A DNA stretch of 64,000 nucleotides. Source: Mactromeris polynyma. Taxonomy: Eukaryota > Mollusca > Bivalvia > Venerida > Mactridae. Every line of letters starts with the position of its first letter. Position 1 is the stretch's first letter. The translations under genes and the position numbers were made by a program. A model generated the notes under the pieces. That model made no database searches. It was not told the DNA's origin and worked only from the letters and a program-made list of their open reading frames with translations. Where the stretch lies: positions 16,169,553 to 16,233,552 of the forward strand of contig JASFXZ010000009.1 in the NCBI GenBank assembly GCA_032209605.1. Reading direction: 5' to 3'. This document shows positions 26,801-38,800 of this stretch, piece after piece.

Positions 26801-29800
26801 TATAACAGTCATGTTGAATGACTCGTACAGGAATCATACAGTCCTATTAATAGTTGCTTTTTTCTTTGGTTTTATTTAAAAGTTAGGCAGTTATCAGGTT
26901 TTCCCAAATGTCTGATAAGGGAATATACGGTATATCAGATTTTATTTTAAATGAGATATTACTTTTCGTATACTTTTGATCGGGACTAATAAAAGTTGGC
27001 GGCTGATTGCTACATCATTATGTCATCATACATTTTCTTTTCCATACATCAAATTAATATCTAATTTATCATTGCACTATAAAAAGTATGCTTTTATAAG
27101 ATTCTGGAAAATTTCATGTATGACACTGCCAGACATTGAGGTTTTCTCTCCGGATGAAGGAATGTTAGTTAGCCATTTGTTTTATATTAGCTGTCTATAT
27201 GTTGTTGTTTTTTTGGAATTCTATGATACTTGCACAAGGGTGATATAATAGTTCATTATTTTAGAAAGATGCTTATCTTGCGAATCTTATAAAAGTGAGA
27301 GAATACTGTAAGATTCTACAGGGTACAAAGTCTGTCAATACCTTTAAATGCTTTCATATAAGTAAAAAACAACAGACCCTTTCCCAAATTACCCAGTAAA
27401 GTAGACAATTTACGCCGACTGTACTGGGTATCTGATTGACAGCTTCTTGCAGTGGATGAAATTTGCTGGTGACAATGGACTTATATAAATCATGTTTTTA
27501 TTACTCATTCAATGTAGTATTTGTTTTCCACCATATTTATTCTAAAATAGCTTAAGCACTGTTTAATGATATACATGAGTGTGTTATACTGGGTAGGCAA
27601 GTTTTAACTGTTTGTAACCTCCCTTGTGATACAGACAAGTTACTAGTTACCTCCCTTGTGATATAGACAAACTCCTTGTTACCTCCCTTGTGATATAGAC
27701 AAGCTCTTTGTTACCTTTCTTGTGATAGAGACAAGTTGTTTGTTACCTCCCTTGTGATATAGACAAGTTGCTTGTTACCTCCCTTGTGACATAGACAAGT
27801 TGTTTGTTACCTCCCTTGTGATATAGACAAGTTGCTTGTTACTCTCCTTGTGATATAGACAAGTTGCTTGTTACCTCCCTTGTGATATAGACAAGCTCTT
27901 TGTTACCTTTCTTGTGATATAGACAAGTTGCTTGTTACTTCCCTTGTGATATAGACAGGCTCTATGTTACCTCCCTTGTGATATAGACAAGTTCCTTGTT
28001 TACCTCCCTTGTGATATAGACAAGCCGCTAAAAAAAAGTTATTTCCCTTGTGATATAGACAAGTTCCTTGTTTACCTCCCTTGTGATATTGAAAGGCTCT
28101 ATGTTACCTCCCTTGTGATATAGACAAGTTCCTTGTTTACCTCCCTTGTGATATTGAAAGGCTCTATGTTACCTCCCTTGTGATATAGACAAGTTCCTTG
28201 TTTACCTCTCTTGTGATATAGACAAGTTCCTTGTTTACCTCCCTTGTGATATAGACAAGCCGCTAAAAAAAAGTTATCTCCCTTGTGATATAGACAAATA
28301 TCTTATGGTATCCAGAGTGACATTATCATACCATATCATAGCATACCTTATGTCATAATTGTTATATGCTATATTTGTCTTCTAATCTATTAATTATTGT
28401 GCTTAGAAATTCAGCAGTTTGTGTGCCCCCACAACTGATTTGAGGCCCCACAACTGATTTGAGGCCCCACAACTGATTTGAGGCCCCACAACTGATTTGA
28501 GGCATTTAGATTTACCTTTGTCCGTCTGTTCATCTGACAAAACTTGTTTTGTTCATATCTTAAGTATTTGACGTGGAGTAACAAAACTTCATAGGGATAT
28601 CAACTATCACATGAAATTGCACCCCTGGTTTTTTTATTGTATTGATTTAGTAAGAGCAGAGTTATGTTCCTTGATTGAGTAATTTAATTATTTATTTTAG
28701 AAAGGATGCGATCTAAAAAGAACTAATAAAGAAAGTCAAGACTTAAGTTATAAAAATTTAGAATTTGAAAATCTGTATGATTTGAATGACAGTCTGACTG
28801 AATCTTTTGGTTATGTTAAAAATACGTGCAATAAAGTTGTAATTTGATAGAGGATTATTTGGTATTAACAACGCATGAATCACTCGGTGCTGAAAAATGA
28901 TAGGGGTGTATATGTATCACTAATTAAATCTCACATACCAGGCTTACATTGTTAAACATGTTGACTTTAGAAGTATTCACACTCAGGATTTAACTTCTTG
29001 GCAGGTTGAAGGTTTTTTTTGGTGCATTCCATCATTTATCAAGTTCGTCATAAAGATATGGCATGTATTACTTGTTTAAAAAGTTACAATATAATCCATG
29101 TCAGACAAGAATTTTGTTTAACTTTTGATATTTAGGGGCTTACAAATCACTTTGTGTCATGAATATTGAAAATTGACATCAGGTAAAAAAGTTATATAAA
29201 CTTGACAGTATTTCTTTAAAGGTGCCAACAATTTAATTAATGTTACCGTACTTTCTCTAATACATGTCTTCTTCTTCTTCTTAAGGATTACTACACTCCT
29301 TCAAATCACTGAAGATTATGTGTAGGCACTAGTTAAAAAAAAAAAAAAAAAAAAGAGAAACACTAAAAAGTGTATATACAAAGTAACAGCCATATTACAT
29401 GTGCAAATTAAAATATTTTTTTTTGGATTTTTGAATAACAAATTTATGTTTAAAACTTTGTACATTGGTTGTAGTCTAGTAGGCAATGCATGATACCAAG
29501 ACAGGCACAGTGACAATGGTCTTAAAAGCATCAACTGTGTCTGCTTGGTGTGCAATTTGGGGCAATATGTTCCACTGACTTATTGTTCTTGGATAGAAAG
29601 AAAACTTGTATTGGTCATTTAAGGTACTAATATGTTTAAAGCCATATCCACTGCTATATCGAGTTCTTTGGTCAGTTGGAATAAGTAAGTTATTTTCAGG
29701 GTATATGGCAACAATATGATGGATTATTTTGTAAAACATGATAAGACGAGCTCTAGTTCTTCTGATTTCTAGGGATGTATATATCAATGGAGTACCCTGT

Positions 29801-32800
29801 GTGATAGGTTGGATTGTATTGATCAACTTGATTTTTGACTTGATTATGTAAGCACCAACTATTTTTATCTAAAGTACAATTACTCAACATTTTAATTATA
29901 TTTAGCCACAAAAATTGAAGTAATTTGGCTTCGGACTGGTTTACCCAGCCTAGAGTGAGGTTTACTATATAAGTGTGCGAGTGCTTTTTAAATTCCACAA
30001 ACGCAGTTTCATACATACATTATTAATAGCATTAAAGGATTTAAAGAATGTAATCAAACACATGTCTATACAGCTGTCTATACGGCAAGGCATGTTATAG
30101 AGGCAAAATATCTTGTTTGCATTTCCTTAAAATTGAAAGCAATTTAACATTACATGCATGTATTATTCATGCTATTGTATAAACATGGCCTGCATTTATG
30201 AACATGGCATAAACTGTATATGGCTTATAGTAAACATGACTGATTATGAACATGGCTGATTGTGAACATGGCTTATTGTGAACATGACTGATTGTGAACA
30301 TGGTTGATTGTGAACATGGCTGATTGTGAACATGGCTGATTATGAACATGGCTGATTGTGAACATGGCTTATTATGAACATGGCTGATTATGAACATGGC
30401 TGATTATGGTTGATTGTGAACATGGCTGATTGTGAACATGGCTGATTGTGAACATGGCTGATTATGAACATGGCTGATTGTGAACATGTAAGAGCAGAGT
30501 TATGTTCCTTGATTGAGTAATTTAATTATTTATTTTAGAAAGGATGCGATCTAAAAAGAACTAATAAAGAAAGTCAAGACTTAAGTTATAAAAATTTAGA
30601 ATTTGAAAATCTGTATGATTTGAATGACAGTCTGACTGAATCTTTTGGTTATGTTAAAAATACGTGCAATAAAGTTGTAATTTGATAGAGGATTATTTGG
30701 TATTAACAACGCATGAATCACTCGGTGCTGAAAAATGATAGGGGTGTATATGTATCACTAATTAAATCTCACATACCAGGCTTACATTGTTAAACATGTT
30801 GACTTTAGAAGTATTCACACTCAGGATTTAACTTCTTGGCAGGTTGAAGGTTTTTTTTGGTGCATTCCATCATTTATCAAGTTCGTCATAAAGATATGGC
30901 ATGTATTACTTGTTTAAAAAGTTACAATATAATCCATGTCAGACAAGAATTTTGTTTAACTTTTGATATTTAGGGGCTTACAAATCACTTTGTGTCATGA
31001 ATATTGAAAATTGACATCAGGTAAAAAAGTTATATAAACTTGACAGTATTTCTTTAAAGGTGCCAACAATTTAATTAATGTTACCGTACTTTCTCTAATA
31101 CATGTATATATCAATGGAGTACCCTGTGTGATAGGTTGGATTGTATTGATCAACTTGATTTTTGACTTGATTATGTAAGCACCAACTATTTTTATCTAAA
31201 GTACAATTACTCAACATTTTAATTATATTTAGCCACAAAAATTGAAGTAATTTGGCTTCGGACTGGTTTACCCAGCCTAGAGTGAGGTTTACTATATAAG
31301 TGTGCGAGTGCTTTTTAAATTCCACAAACGCAGTTTCATACATACATTATTAATAGCATTAAAGGATTTAAAGAATGTAATCAAACACATGTCTATACAG
31401 CTGTCTATACGGCAAGGCATGTTATAGAGGCAAAATATCTTGTTTGCATTTCCTTAAAATTGAAAGCAATTTAACATTACATGCATGTATTATTCATGCT
31501 ATTGTATAAACATGGCCTGCATTTATGAACATGGCATAAACTGTATATGGCTTATAGTAAACATGACTGATTATGAACATGGCTGATTGTGAACATGGCT
31601 TATTGTGAACATGACTGATTGTGAACATGGTTGATTGTGAACATGGCTGATTGTGAACATGGCTGATTATGAACATGGCTGATTGTGAACATGGCTTATT
31701 ATGAACATGGCTGATTATGAACATGGCTGATTATGGTTGATTGTGAACATGGCTGATTGTGAACATGGCTGATTGTGAACATGGCTGATTATGAACATGG
31801 CTGATTGTGAACATGGCTGATTATGAACATGGCTGATTATGAACATGGCTGATTATGGTTGATTGTGAACATGGCTGATTGTGAACATGGCTGATTGTGA
31901 ACATGGCTGATTGTGAACATGGCTGATTATGGTTGATTGTGAACATGGCTGATTATGGTTGATTGTGAACATGGCTGATTATGGTTGATTGTGAACATGG
32001 CTGATTATGGTTGATTGTGAACATGGCTGATTATGGTTGATTGTGAACATGGCTGATTATGGTTGATTGTGAACATGGTTGATTGTGAACATGGCTGATT
32101 GTGAACATGGCTGATTGTGAACATGGCTGATTGTGAACATGGCTGATTATGGTTGATTGTGAACATGGCTGATTGTGAACATGGCTGATTGTGAACATGG
32201 CTGATTGTGAACATGGCTGATTGTGAACATGGCTGATTGTGAACATAGCTGATTATGAACATGGCTGATTATGGTTGATTGTGAACATGGCTGATTGTGA
32301 ACATGGCTGATTGTGAACATGGCTGATTGTGAACATGGCTGATTATGGTTGATTGTGAACATGGCTGATTGTGAACATGGCTGATTGTGAACATGGCTGA
32401 TTATGGTTGATTGTGAACATGGCTGATTGTGAACATGGCTGATTGTGAACATGGCTGATTGTGAACATAGCTGATTATGAACATGGCTGATTATGGTTGA
32501 TTGTGAACATGGCTGATTGTGAACATGGCTGATTGTGAACATGGCTGATTGTGAACATGGCTGATTATGGTTGATTGTGAACATGGCTGATTGTGAACAT
32601 GGCTGATTGTGAACATGGCTGATTATGGTTGATTGTGAACATGGCTGATTGTGAACATGGCTGATTGTGAACATGGCTGATTGTGAACATGGCTGATTGT
32701 GAACATGGCTGATTATGGTTGATTGTGAACATGGCTATTGTGAACATGGCTGATTATGAACATGGCTGATTGTGAACATGGCTGATTGTGAACATGGCTA

Positions 32801-35800
32801 TTGTGAACATGGCTGATTATGAACATGGCTGATTATGGTTGATTGTGAACATGGCTGATTATGAACATGGCTGATTATGGCTGATTGTGAACATGGCTGA
32901 TTGTGAACATGGCTGATTGTGAACATGGCTTATAGTGAGCATCATGAATGATAATGAAAAAGGCTGTTAATGAATATGGCAGGTAACAAACATGGCTGAT
33001 TATAAGAATCAATGAACATATTGCTCAAAGAGTGTATGTTTAATGGTATGTTTATGTGAAATGTTTGAATACAATGCTCTTACTTTGTATGATAGACATA
33101 ATACATAAGACTCATGACGTTGTTTTCTGTATGTTACAGGCTCAGTCGGAAGCAGATGTTTTAGCTCACTGCAGTCACAGTACTGAAGATGCCAAACTGT
33201 TTGAATGCATTGACAGACAGAGAGGTAAGTGATTGTCAAACAACTGTCATTCTCAAATATAAATGAGCAAAGTGTTGTTTATCTTCTAAAAAAATGAAGC
33301 AGAGGACGTACTTGTTGTTTTTCTCTGTAAAAAGTTCTCTTAAGGTTGTAGTCTGACACTTTAAAGGAAATGAGTGTTGGGGCATGTGTATAGGATCTAA
33401 AGCATGTCATCCAAATGCGCTATAGTTGGGTGTATTCCGCAACTAAATACTACCTTCATACAGCTGTAAATGGACACTTTTTGAATAGCTCTGCTTGGGG
33501 TACAGGTGTATACAATCAGTGGTATAATAAATACACCATGTACCTTTAATTTGTACTAGCTGGTAACCTAGAGGAAAACTAAGTTTTGAAAGTAGCCTTA
33601 AAAACCAAAAATGCAGATTACTCTGATGTCACTATTGTTATTTCAGTTGTATAAACAGTTGGAATTTGTGTTGTATGAGATTTTGACTTGAATGCAAAGA
33701 ATCTTGAGATGTTTGTTGTTCATCCTTACAGCTACCATGTATCATACAAGAGGTTTTTGTTTCTTTATAGATGGGGAGAAATGTTGTGGTAAAGCTGTTA
33801 CTACTGATAGTCTGACTTGTAAAGCTACTTGCTGGAATATGTATCTAACAAATACTATAACTGATCAAGACAGCAAGAGAAATCTACGACAACATTGTAC
33901 AGGGAGAAATAAGGAAGTTGTACAATGCTTACAGAAACAGACGAGAACTACTCGCCAGAGCAGCAACATGGAAAGTATGTAGATATTTATTAACACTAGG
34001 TGCAATTATACAGCCCAAGGGACAGTCATATAGGTCTGGGGGAGTCATATAGCCCATAGGGCAGTCCTATATAGCCCAATGGGTAATCATATAGCAGGTG
34101 GGAAAGTCATATAGCACATAATCTAGCTCAATGTGCAGTCATGAAGCCCATGATATAGCTCAATATGCAGTTCATGAAGCCGATAATATAGCTCAATGTG
34201 CTGTCATATAGCCCATGCTTTAGCTCAATGTACAGTCATATAGCCCATGCTTTAGCTCAATGTGCAGTCATATAGCCCATGTTTTAGCTCAATATGCAGT
34301 CATATAGCCCATGCTTTAGCCCAATGTGCAGTCATATAGCCCATGATATAGCTCAATGTACAGTTATATAGCTCTTGATATAGCTCAATGTGCAGTCATA
34401 TAGCCCATGATATAGCTCAATGTACAGTTATATAGCTCTTGATATAGCTCAATGTGCAGTCATATAGCCCATGCTTTAGCTCAATGTACAGTTATATAGC
34501 TCTTGATATAGCTCAATGTGCAGTCATATAGCCCATGCTTTAGCTCAATGTGCAGTCATATAGCCCATGCTTTAGCTCAATGTGCAGTCATATAGCCCAT
34601 GATATAGCTCAATGTGCAGTCATATAGCCCATGATATAGCTCAATGTGCAGTCATATAGCCCATGCTTTATCTCAATGTGCAGTCATATAGCCCATGCTT
34701 TAGCTCAATATGCAGTCATGAAGCCCATGATATAGCTCAATGTGCAGTCATATAGCCCATGATATAGCTCAATGTGCAGTCATATAGCCCATGTTATAGC
34801 TCAATGTCTAGTCATATAGCCCATGATTTAGCTCAATGTGCAGTCATATAGCCCATGATATAGCTCAATGTGTAGTCATATATCCCATGATTTAGCTCAA
34901 TGTGCAGTCATATAGCCCATGATATAGCTCAATGTGCAGTCATATAGCCCATGATATAGGTCAATGTGCAGTCATATAGCCCATGATAAAGCTCAATGTC
35001 CAGTCACATAGGCCATGATATAGGTCAATGTCCAGTCATATAGCCCATGATATAGGTCATTATAATACTGCAAAGAAAAATCCAGTAATTTCATTGGTTA
35101 AAGGCTCGCGTATAGGATTCTATATACACGGCGCGGACAGGGTATATGACGTTTTTCCCTTCATGCGCCTCGCGACAATTTTCGCTGACAGCTCGACTCG
35201 AAAACTTTCATCACTTGATGTCCGCATGTTACTTGAAATTGACAATTGATTTTCACACATGATTCAATAAATATTGAACAGAGTACAATCATGTGTGCTA
35301 GTATTATTATTCAAAACGATAGATTTTTTAAGGTTTGAGCCAAATTCAGTTCGATAAAGTCCATGAGATCAGACGCTTGAAAATAAAAATTAGAGTGCAA
35401 GCGCGCGCTTAACCATGTGTATTGAGGTACCTTACGGGGTAATGCAATTTATTTTCAGGCATTATAACGTGTGAGTGAAATAACAGAAATTTGATCTACA
35501 ACAAGTAATTCCCGATATATTTTTAAAGGAATACGTTTTAATAACTGATATTTTACAAAACTAAAATACTCTAAACAATTTTATGAACCAAAAACACCAA
35601 AAATACACAGATCTAATTATTAGATATAGAGAGCTAGGCATCGAAACATTGCTTGTTTAACTAAATTCGTATGAAAACATGGAATTGCAGTATTATAAAT
35701 TCGTTATACAGGTTGTTGACAGGGTATATGGGGGAATATAACCAGTCTGCGATTCATATAACCCGAGGCGTTATGGCACCCAAACTGGTTATATTCCCCC

Positions 35801-38800
35801 ATATACCCTGTCAACAACCTGTATAACTAATAATGTCCAGTCATATAACCAATGATATAGGTCAATGTGCAGACATGAAGCCCATGATATAGCTCAATGT
35901 GCAGTCATATAGCTCATGATATGGCTCAATGTGCAGTCATATAGCCCATGTTATAGCTCAATGTGCAGACATGAAGCCGATAATATAGCTCAATGTGCAG
36001 TCATATAGCCCTTGATATAGCTCAATGTGCAGTTATATAGCCCTTGATATAGCTCAACGTGTAGTCATATAGCCCTTGATATAGCTCAATGTACAGTTAT
36101 ATAGCTCTTGTCATAGCTCAATGTGCAGTCATATAGCCCTTGATATAGCTCAATGTGTAGTCATATAGCCCTTGATATAGCTCAATGTACAGTTATATAC
36201 CCCATGATATAGTTTAATGCGCAGTCATATAGCCCTTGATATAGCTCAATATGCAGTCATATAGCCCTTGAAATAGTTCAATGTGCAGTCATATAGCCCT
36301 TGATATAGCTCAATGTGTAGTCATATAGCCCTTGATATAGCTCAATGTACAGTTATATACCCCATGATATAGCTCAATGAGCAGTCATATACCCCATAAT
36401 GTAGCCATTAACAGCTCCAAAACTGCATATAGCTTGTTATACACTAAATGGCATCAGTTGCATTGTTTGCTACTGATTTATTTCTGAAAAACAGATATTT
36501 TTTTCATGGATGCTATAAACATTGACACCAGCCCTGCATTGCCCCAGAGCTGATTTACACTGCAGTGTACCATAAGTCAGAGACACTACGGTGCTGTCTG
36601 CTGTATTAATATTGTTGTTACTGTATGGTTCATCAAGTACTCATTTGTTTACCTTGATGAGGTAGCACTGTCAGACCTTAAGAGTAAGAGAGATTTAAAG
36701 TTGTTACAAAGAACACCACTTACACAAGACAATTAATGCCTCCCACACAGACCCTCAGGAAAACGACAGTCTACAAAACATTAAGCACTGAGGAGGTACA
36801 AGGGTAAACATGCATGGGAATAGAGGTGCAAGGGTAAACATGTAAGGGAATAGAGGTGCAAGGGTAAACATGTATGGGAATAGAGCTGCAAGGGTAAACA
36901 TGTAAGGGAATAGAGGTGCAATGGTAAACATCTAAGGGAATAGAGATGCAAGGGTAAACATGTACGGGAATAGAGCTGCAAGGGTGAACATTTATGGGAA
37001 TAGAGGTGCAAGGGTAAACATGTACGGGAATAGAGCTGCAAGGGTGAACATTTATGGGAATAGAGGTGCAAGGGTAAAGATGTATGGGAATAGAGGTGCA
37101 AGGGTAAACATGTATGGGAATAGGGGTGCAAGGGTTAACATGTAAGGGAATAGGGATGTGAGGGTAAACATGTATGGGAATAGAGGTGCAAGGGTAAAGA
37201 TGTATGGGAATAGAGGTGCAAGGGTAAACATGAATGGGAATAGGGGTGCAAGGGTTAACATGTATGGGAATAGAGGTGCAAGGGTAAACATGTTTGGGAA
37301 TAGGGGTGCAAGGGTAAACATGTATGGGAATAGAGGTGCAAGGGTAAACATGTATGGGAATAGGGATGTGAGGGTAAACGTGTATGGGAATAGAGGTACA
37401 AGGGTAAACATTTATGGGAATAGAGATACAAGGGTAAACATGCATTGGCATAGAGGTGCAAGGGTAAAGATGTATGGGAATGGAGGTGCAAGGGTAAACA
37501 TGTATGGGAATAGGGGTGCAAGGGTTAACATGTATGGGAATAGAGGTGCAAGGGTAACCATGTTTGGGAATAGGGGTGCAAGGGTAAACATGTATGGGAA
37601 TAGAGGTGCAAGGGTAAACATGTATGGGAATAGGGATGTGAGGGTAAACGTGTATGGGAATAGAGGTACAAGGGTAAACATTTATGGGAATAGAGATACA
37701 AGGGTAAACATGCATTGGCATAGAGGTGCAAGGGTAAAGATGTATGGGAATAGAGGTGCAAGGGTAAACATCTATGGGAATAGGGGTGCAAGGGTAAACA
37801 TGCATTGGCATAGAGGTGCAAGGGTAAAGATGTAAGGGAATAGAGGTGCAAGGGTAAAGATGTATGGGAATGGAGGTGCAAGGGTAAACATCTATGGGAA
37901 TATGGGTGCAAGGGTAAACATGTATGGGAATAGGGGTGCAAGGGTTAACATGTATGGGAATAGGGGTGCAAGGGTTAACATGTATGGGAATAGGGGTGCA
38001 AGGGTTAACATGTAAGGGAATAGGGATGTGAGGGTAAACATGTACGGGAATAGAGGTGCAAGGGTAAACATGTAAGGGAATAGGGGTGCAAGGGTTAACA
38101 TGTATGGGAATAGAGGTGCAAGGGTAAACATGTATGGGAATAGGGGATGCAAGGGTTAACATGTATGGGAATAGAGGTGCAAGGGTAAACATTTATGGGA
38201 ATAGAGATGCAAGGGTAAGCATGTATGGGAAATAGAGGTGCAAGACAAGGACAATTTGTTGTATTGAAAATATTATATTTTGTTCCAGGCCTGCATTGCT
38301 GTGAGAATACAAATAACGATACATGTAGAAAAGTTTGCACAGAATCGCTACGTAGTGAGAATGACCCTAATGACAAGATAGAAGAAATTATAGGAGCTTG
38401 CGGGAAAGTTGACCTAATTGTAAGTATGGAGTCCTAGTATCCCTAGTCAGAAAATCTTTTTCAGTTAGTGGTTTTCGAAACAAAACGGTTAACATTTTGG
38501 GAACATTTTTTAAATTCAAAACTTTGTTTTTCTCCATAGTTGTGTAATCGGAAGGAATCGAATGGATCAGACCATTATAAAAGTTAATATACTTTAGTCA
38601 CCTTATTGCTTTATACTTTACAAAGAAACAAGATTAACATTTTCAAGATTTCACTTCAGGATTTGAGCATAAAACAAAAGCTGTTTTGATAAAAAATATC
38701 AGACCTTCCAAAATTACCTGGTAACATACCGGTATATAAAATATGAAATTTACAATATTTCCTCCCAATCTCTAGACGGTTTTAAATTAAATTTATATAA

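Larger units (their letters stand above)
28651..30488 (+). repeat. Tandem segmental duplication, copy 1 (1838 bp)
   Basis: From taagagcagagttatgttcc to the 16-bp satellite. Copy 2 begins at 30489 with the same words. Over the shared parts I found no differences by eye. It contains a LINE relic. Confidence 0.95.
14814..33139 (+). other. 18.3 kb intron splitting CC2, mostly repeats
   Basis: Phase-0 intron. It contains the 44-bp, 21-bp, 78-bp, 59-bp, 32-bp, 19-bp and 16-bp arrays, SINE and MITE copies, a LINE relic and a tandem duplication, all listed separately. Between them, 17760-18960, 19405-20220, 22600-24370 and 26290-27600 are AT-rich with no feature I can name beyond a TTCATGAA-rich patch at 19490-19625. 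A repeat relic at 14925-15130 shares words with 45455-45650 (for example aagctcag/tagctcag then ccaatgataa). Confidence 0.75.
33975..38288 (+). other. 4.3 kb intron between CC3 and CC4, nearly all tandem repeat
   Basis: Phase-1 intron filled by two unrelated arrays: a 32-bp array (34.02-36.41 kb, split by an insertion) and a 30-bp array (36.78-38.24 kb). The only sequence that is neither is about 370 bp at 36410-36780 and 45 bp before the acceptor. Confidence 0.85.

Noticed and set aside
29753..31343. Two identical 82-87-codon - strand frames as a gene pair
   Set aside because: They are the same LINE-relic sequence in the two copies of the tandem duplication, out of the reverse-transcriptase frame.
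32147..32674. 175-codon - strand open frame (repeating MFTISHVHNQPCSQS)
   Set aside because: Produced by the 16-bp/10-bp unit array; other frames give equally long readings.
33692..33770. Upstream extension of the CC3 exon
   Set aside because: The acceptor at 33770 fits the phase; the upstream part has no homology.
15296..36405. CRISPR-like regular repeats
   Set aside because: The arrays are contiguous tandem units with no unique spacers, in an animal gene intron.
36771..38192. 473-codon - strand open frame, proline-rich repeat protein
   Set aside because: It is one reading of a 30-bp tandem array; several other frames on both strands are open as well, and no conserved ends, signal or splice signals support it.
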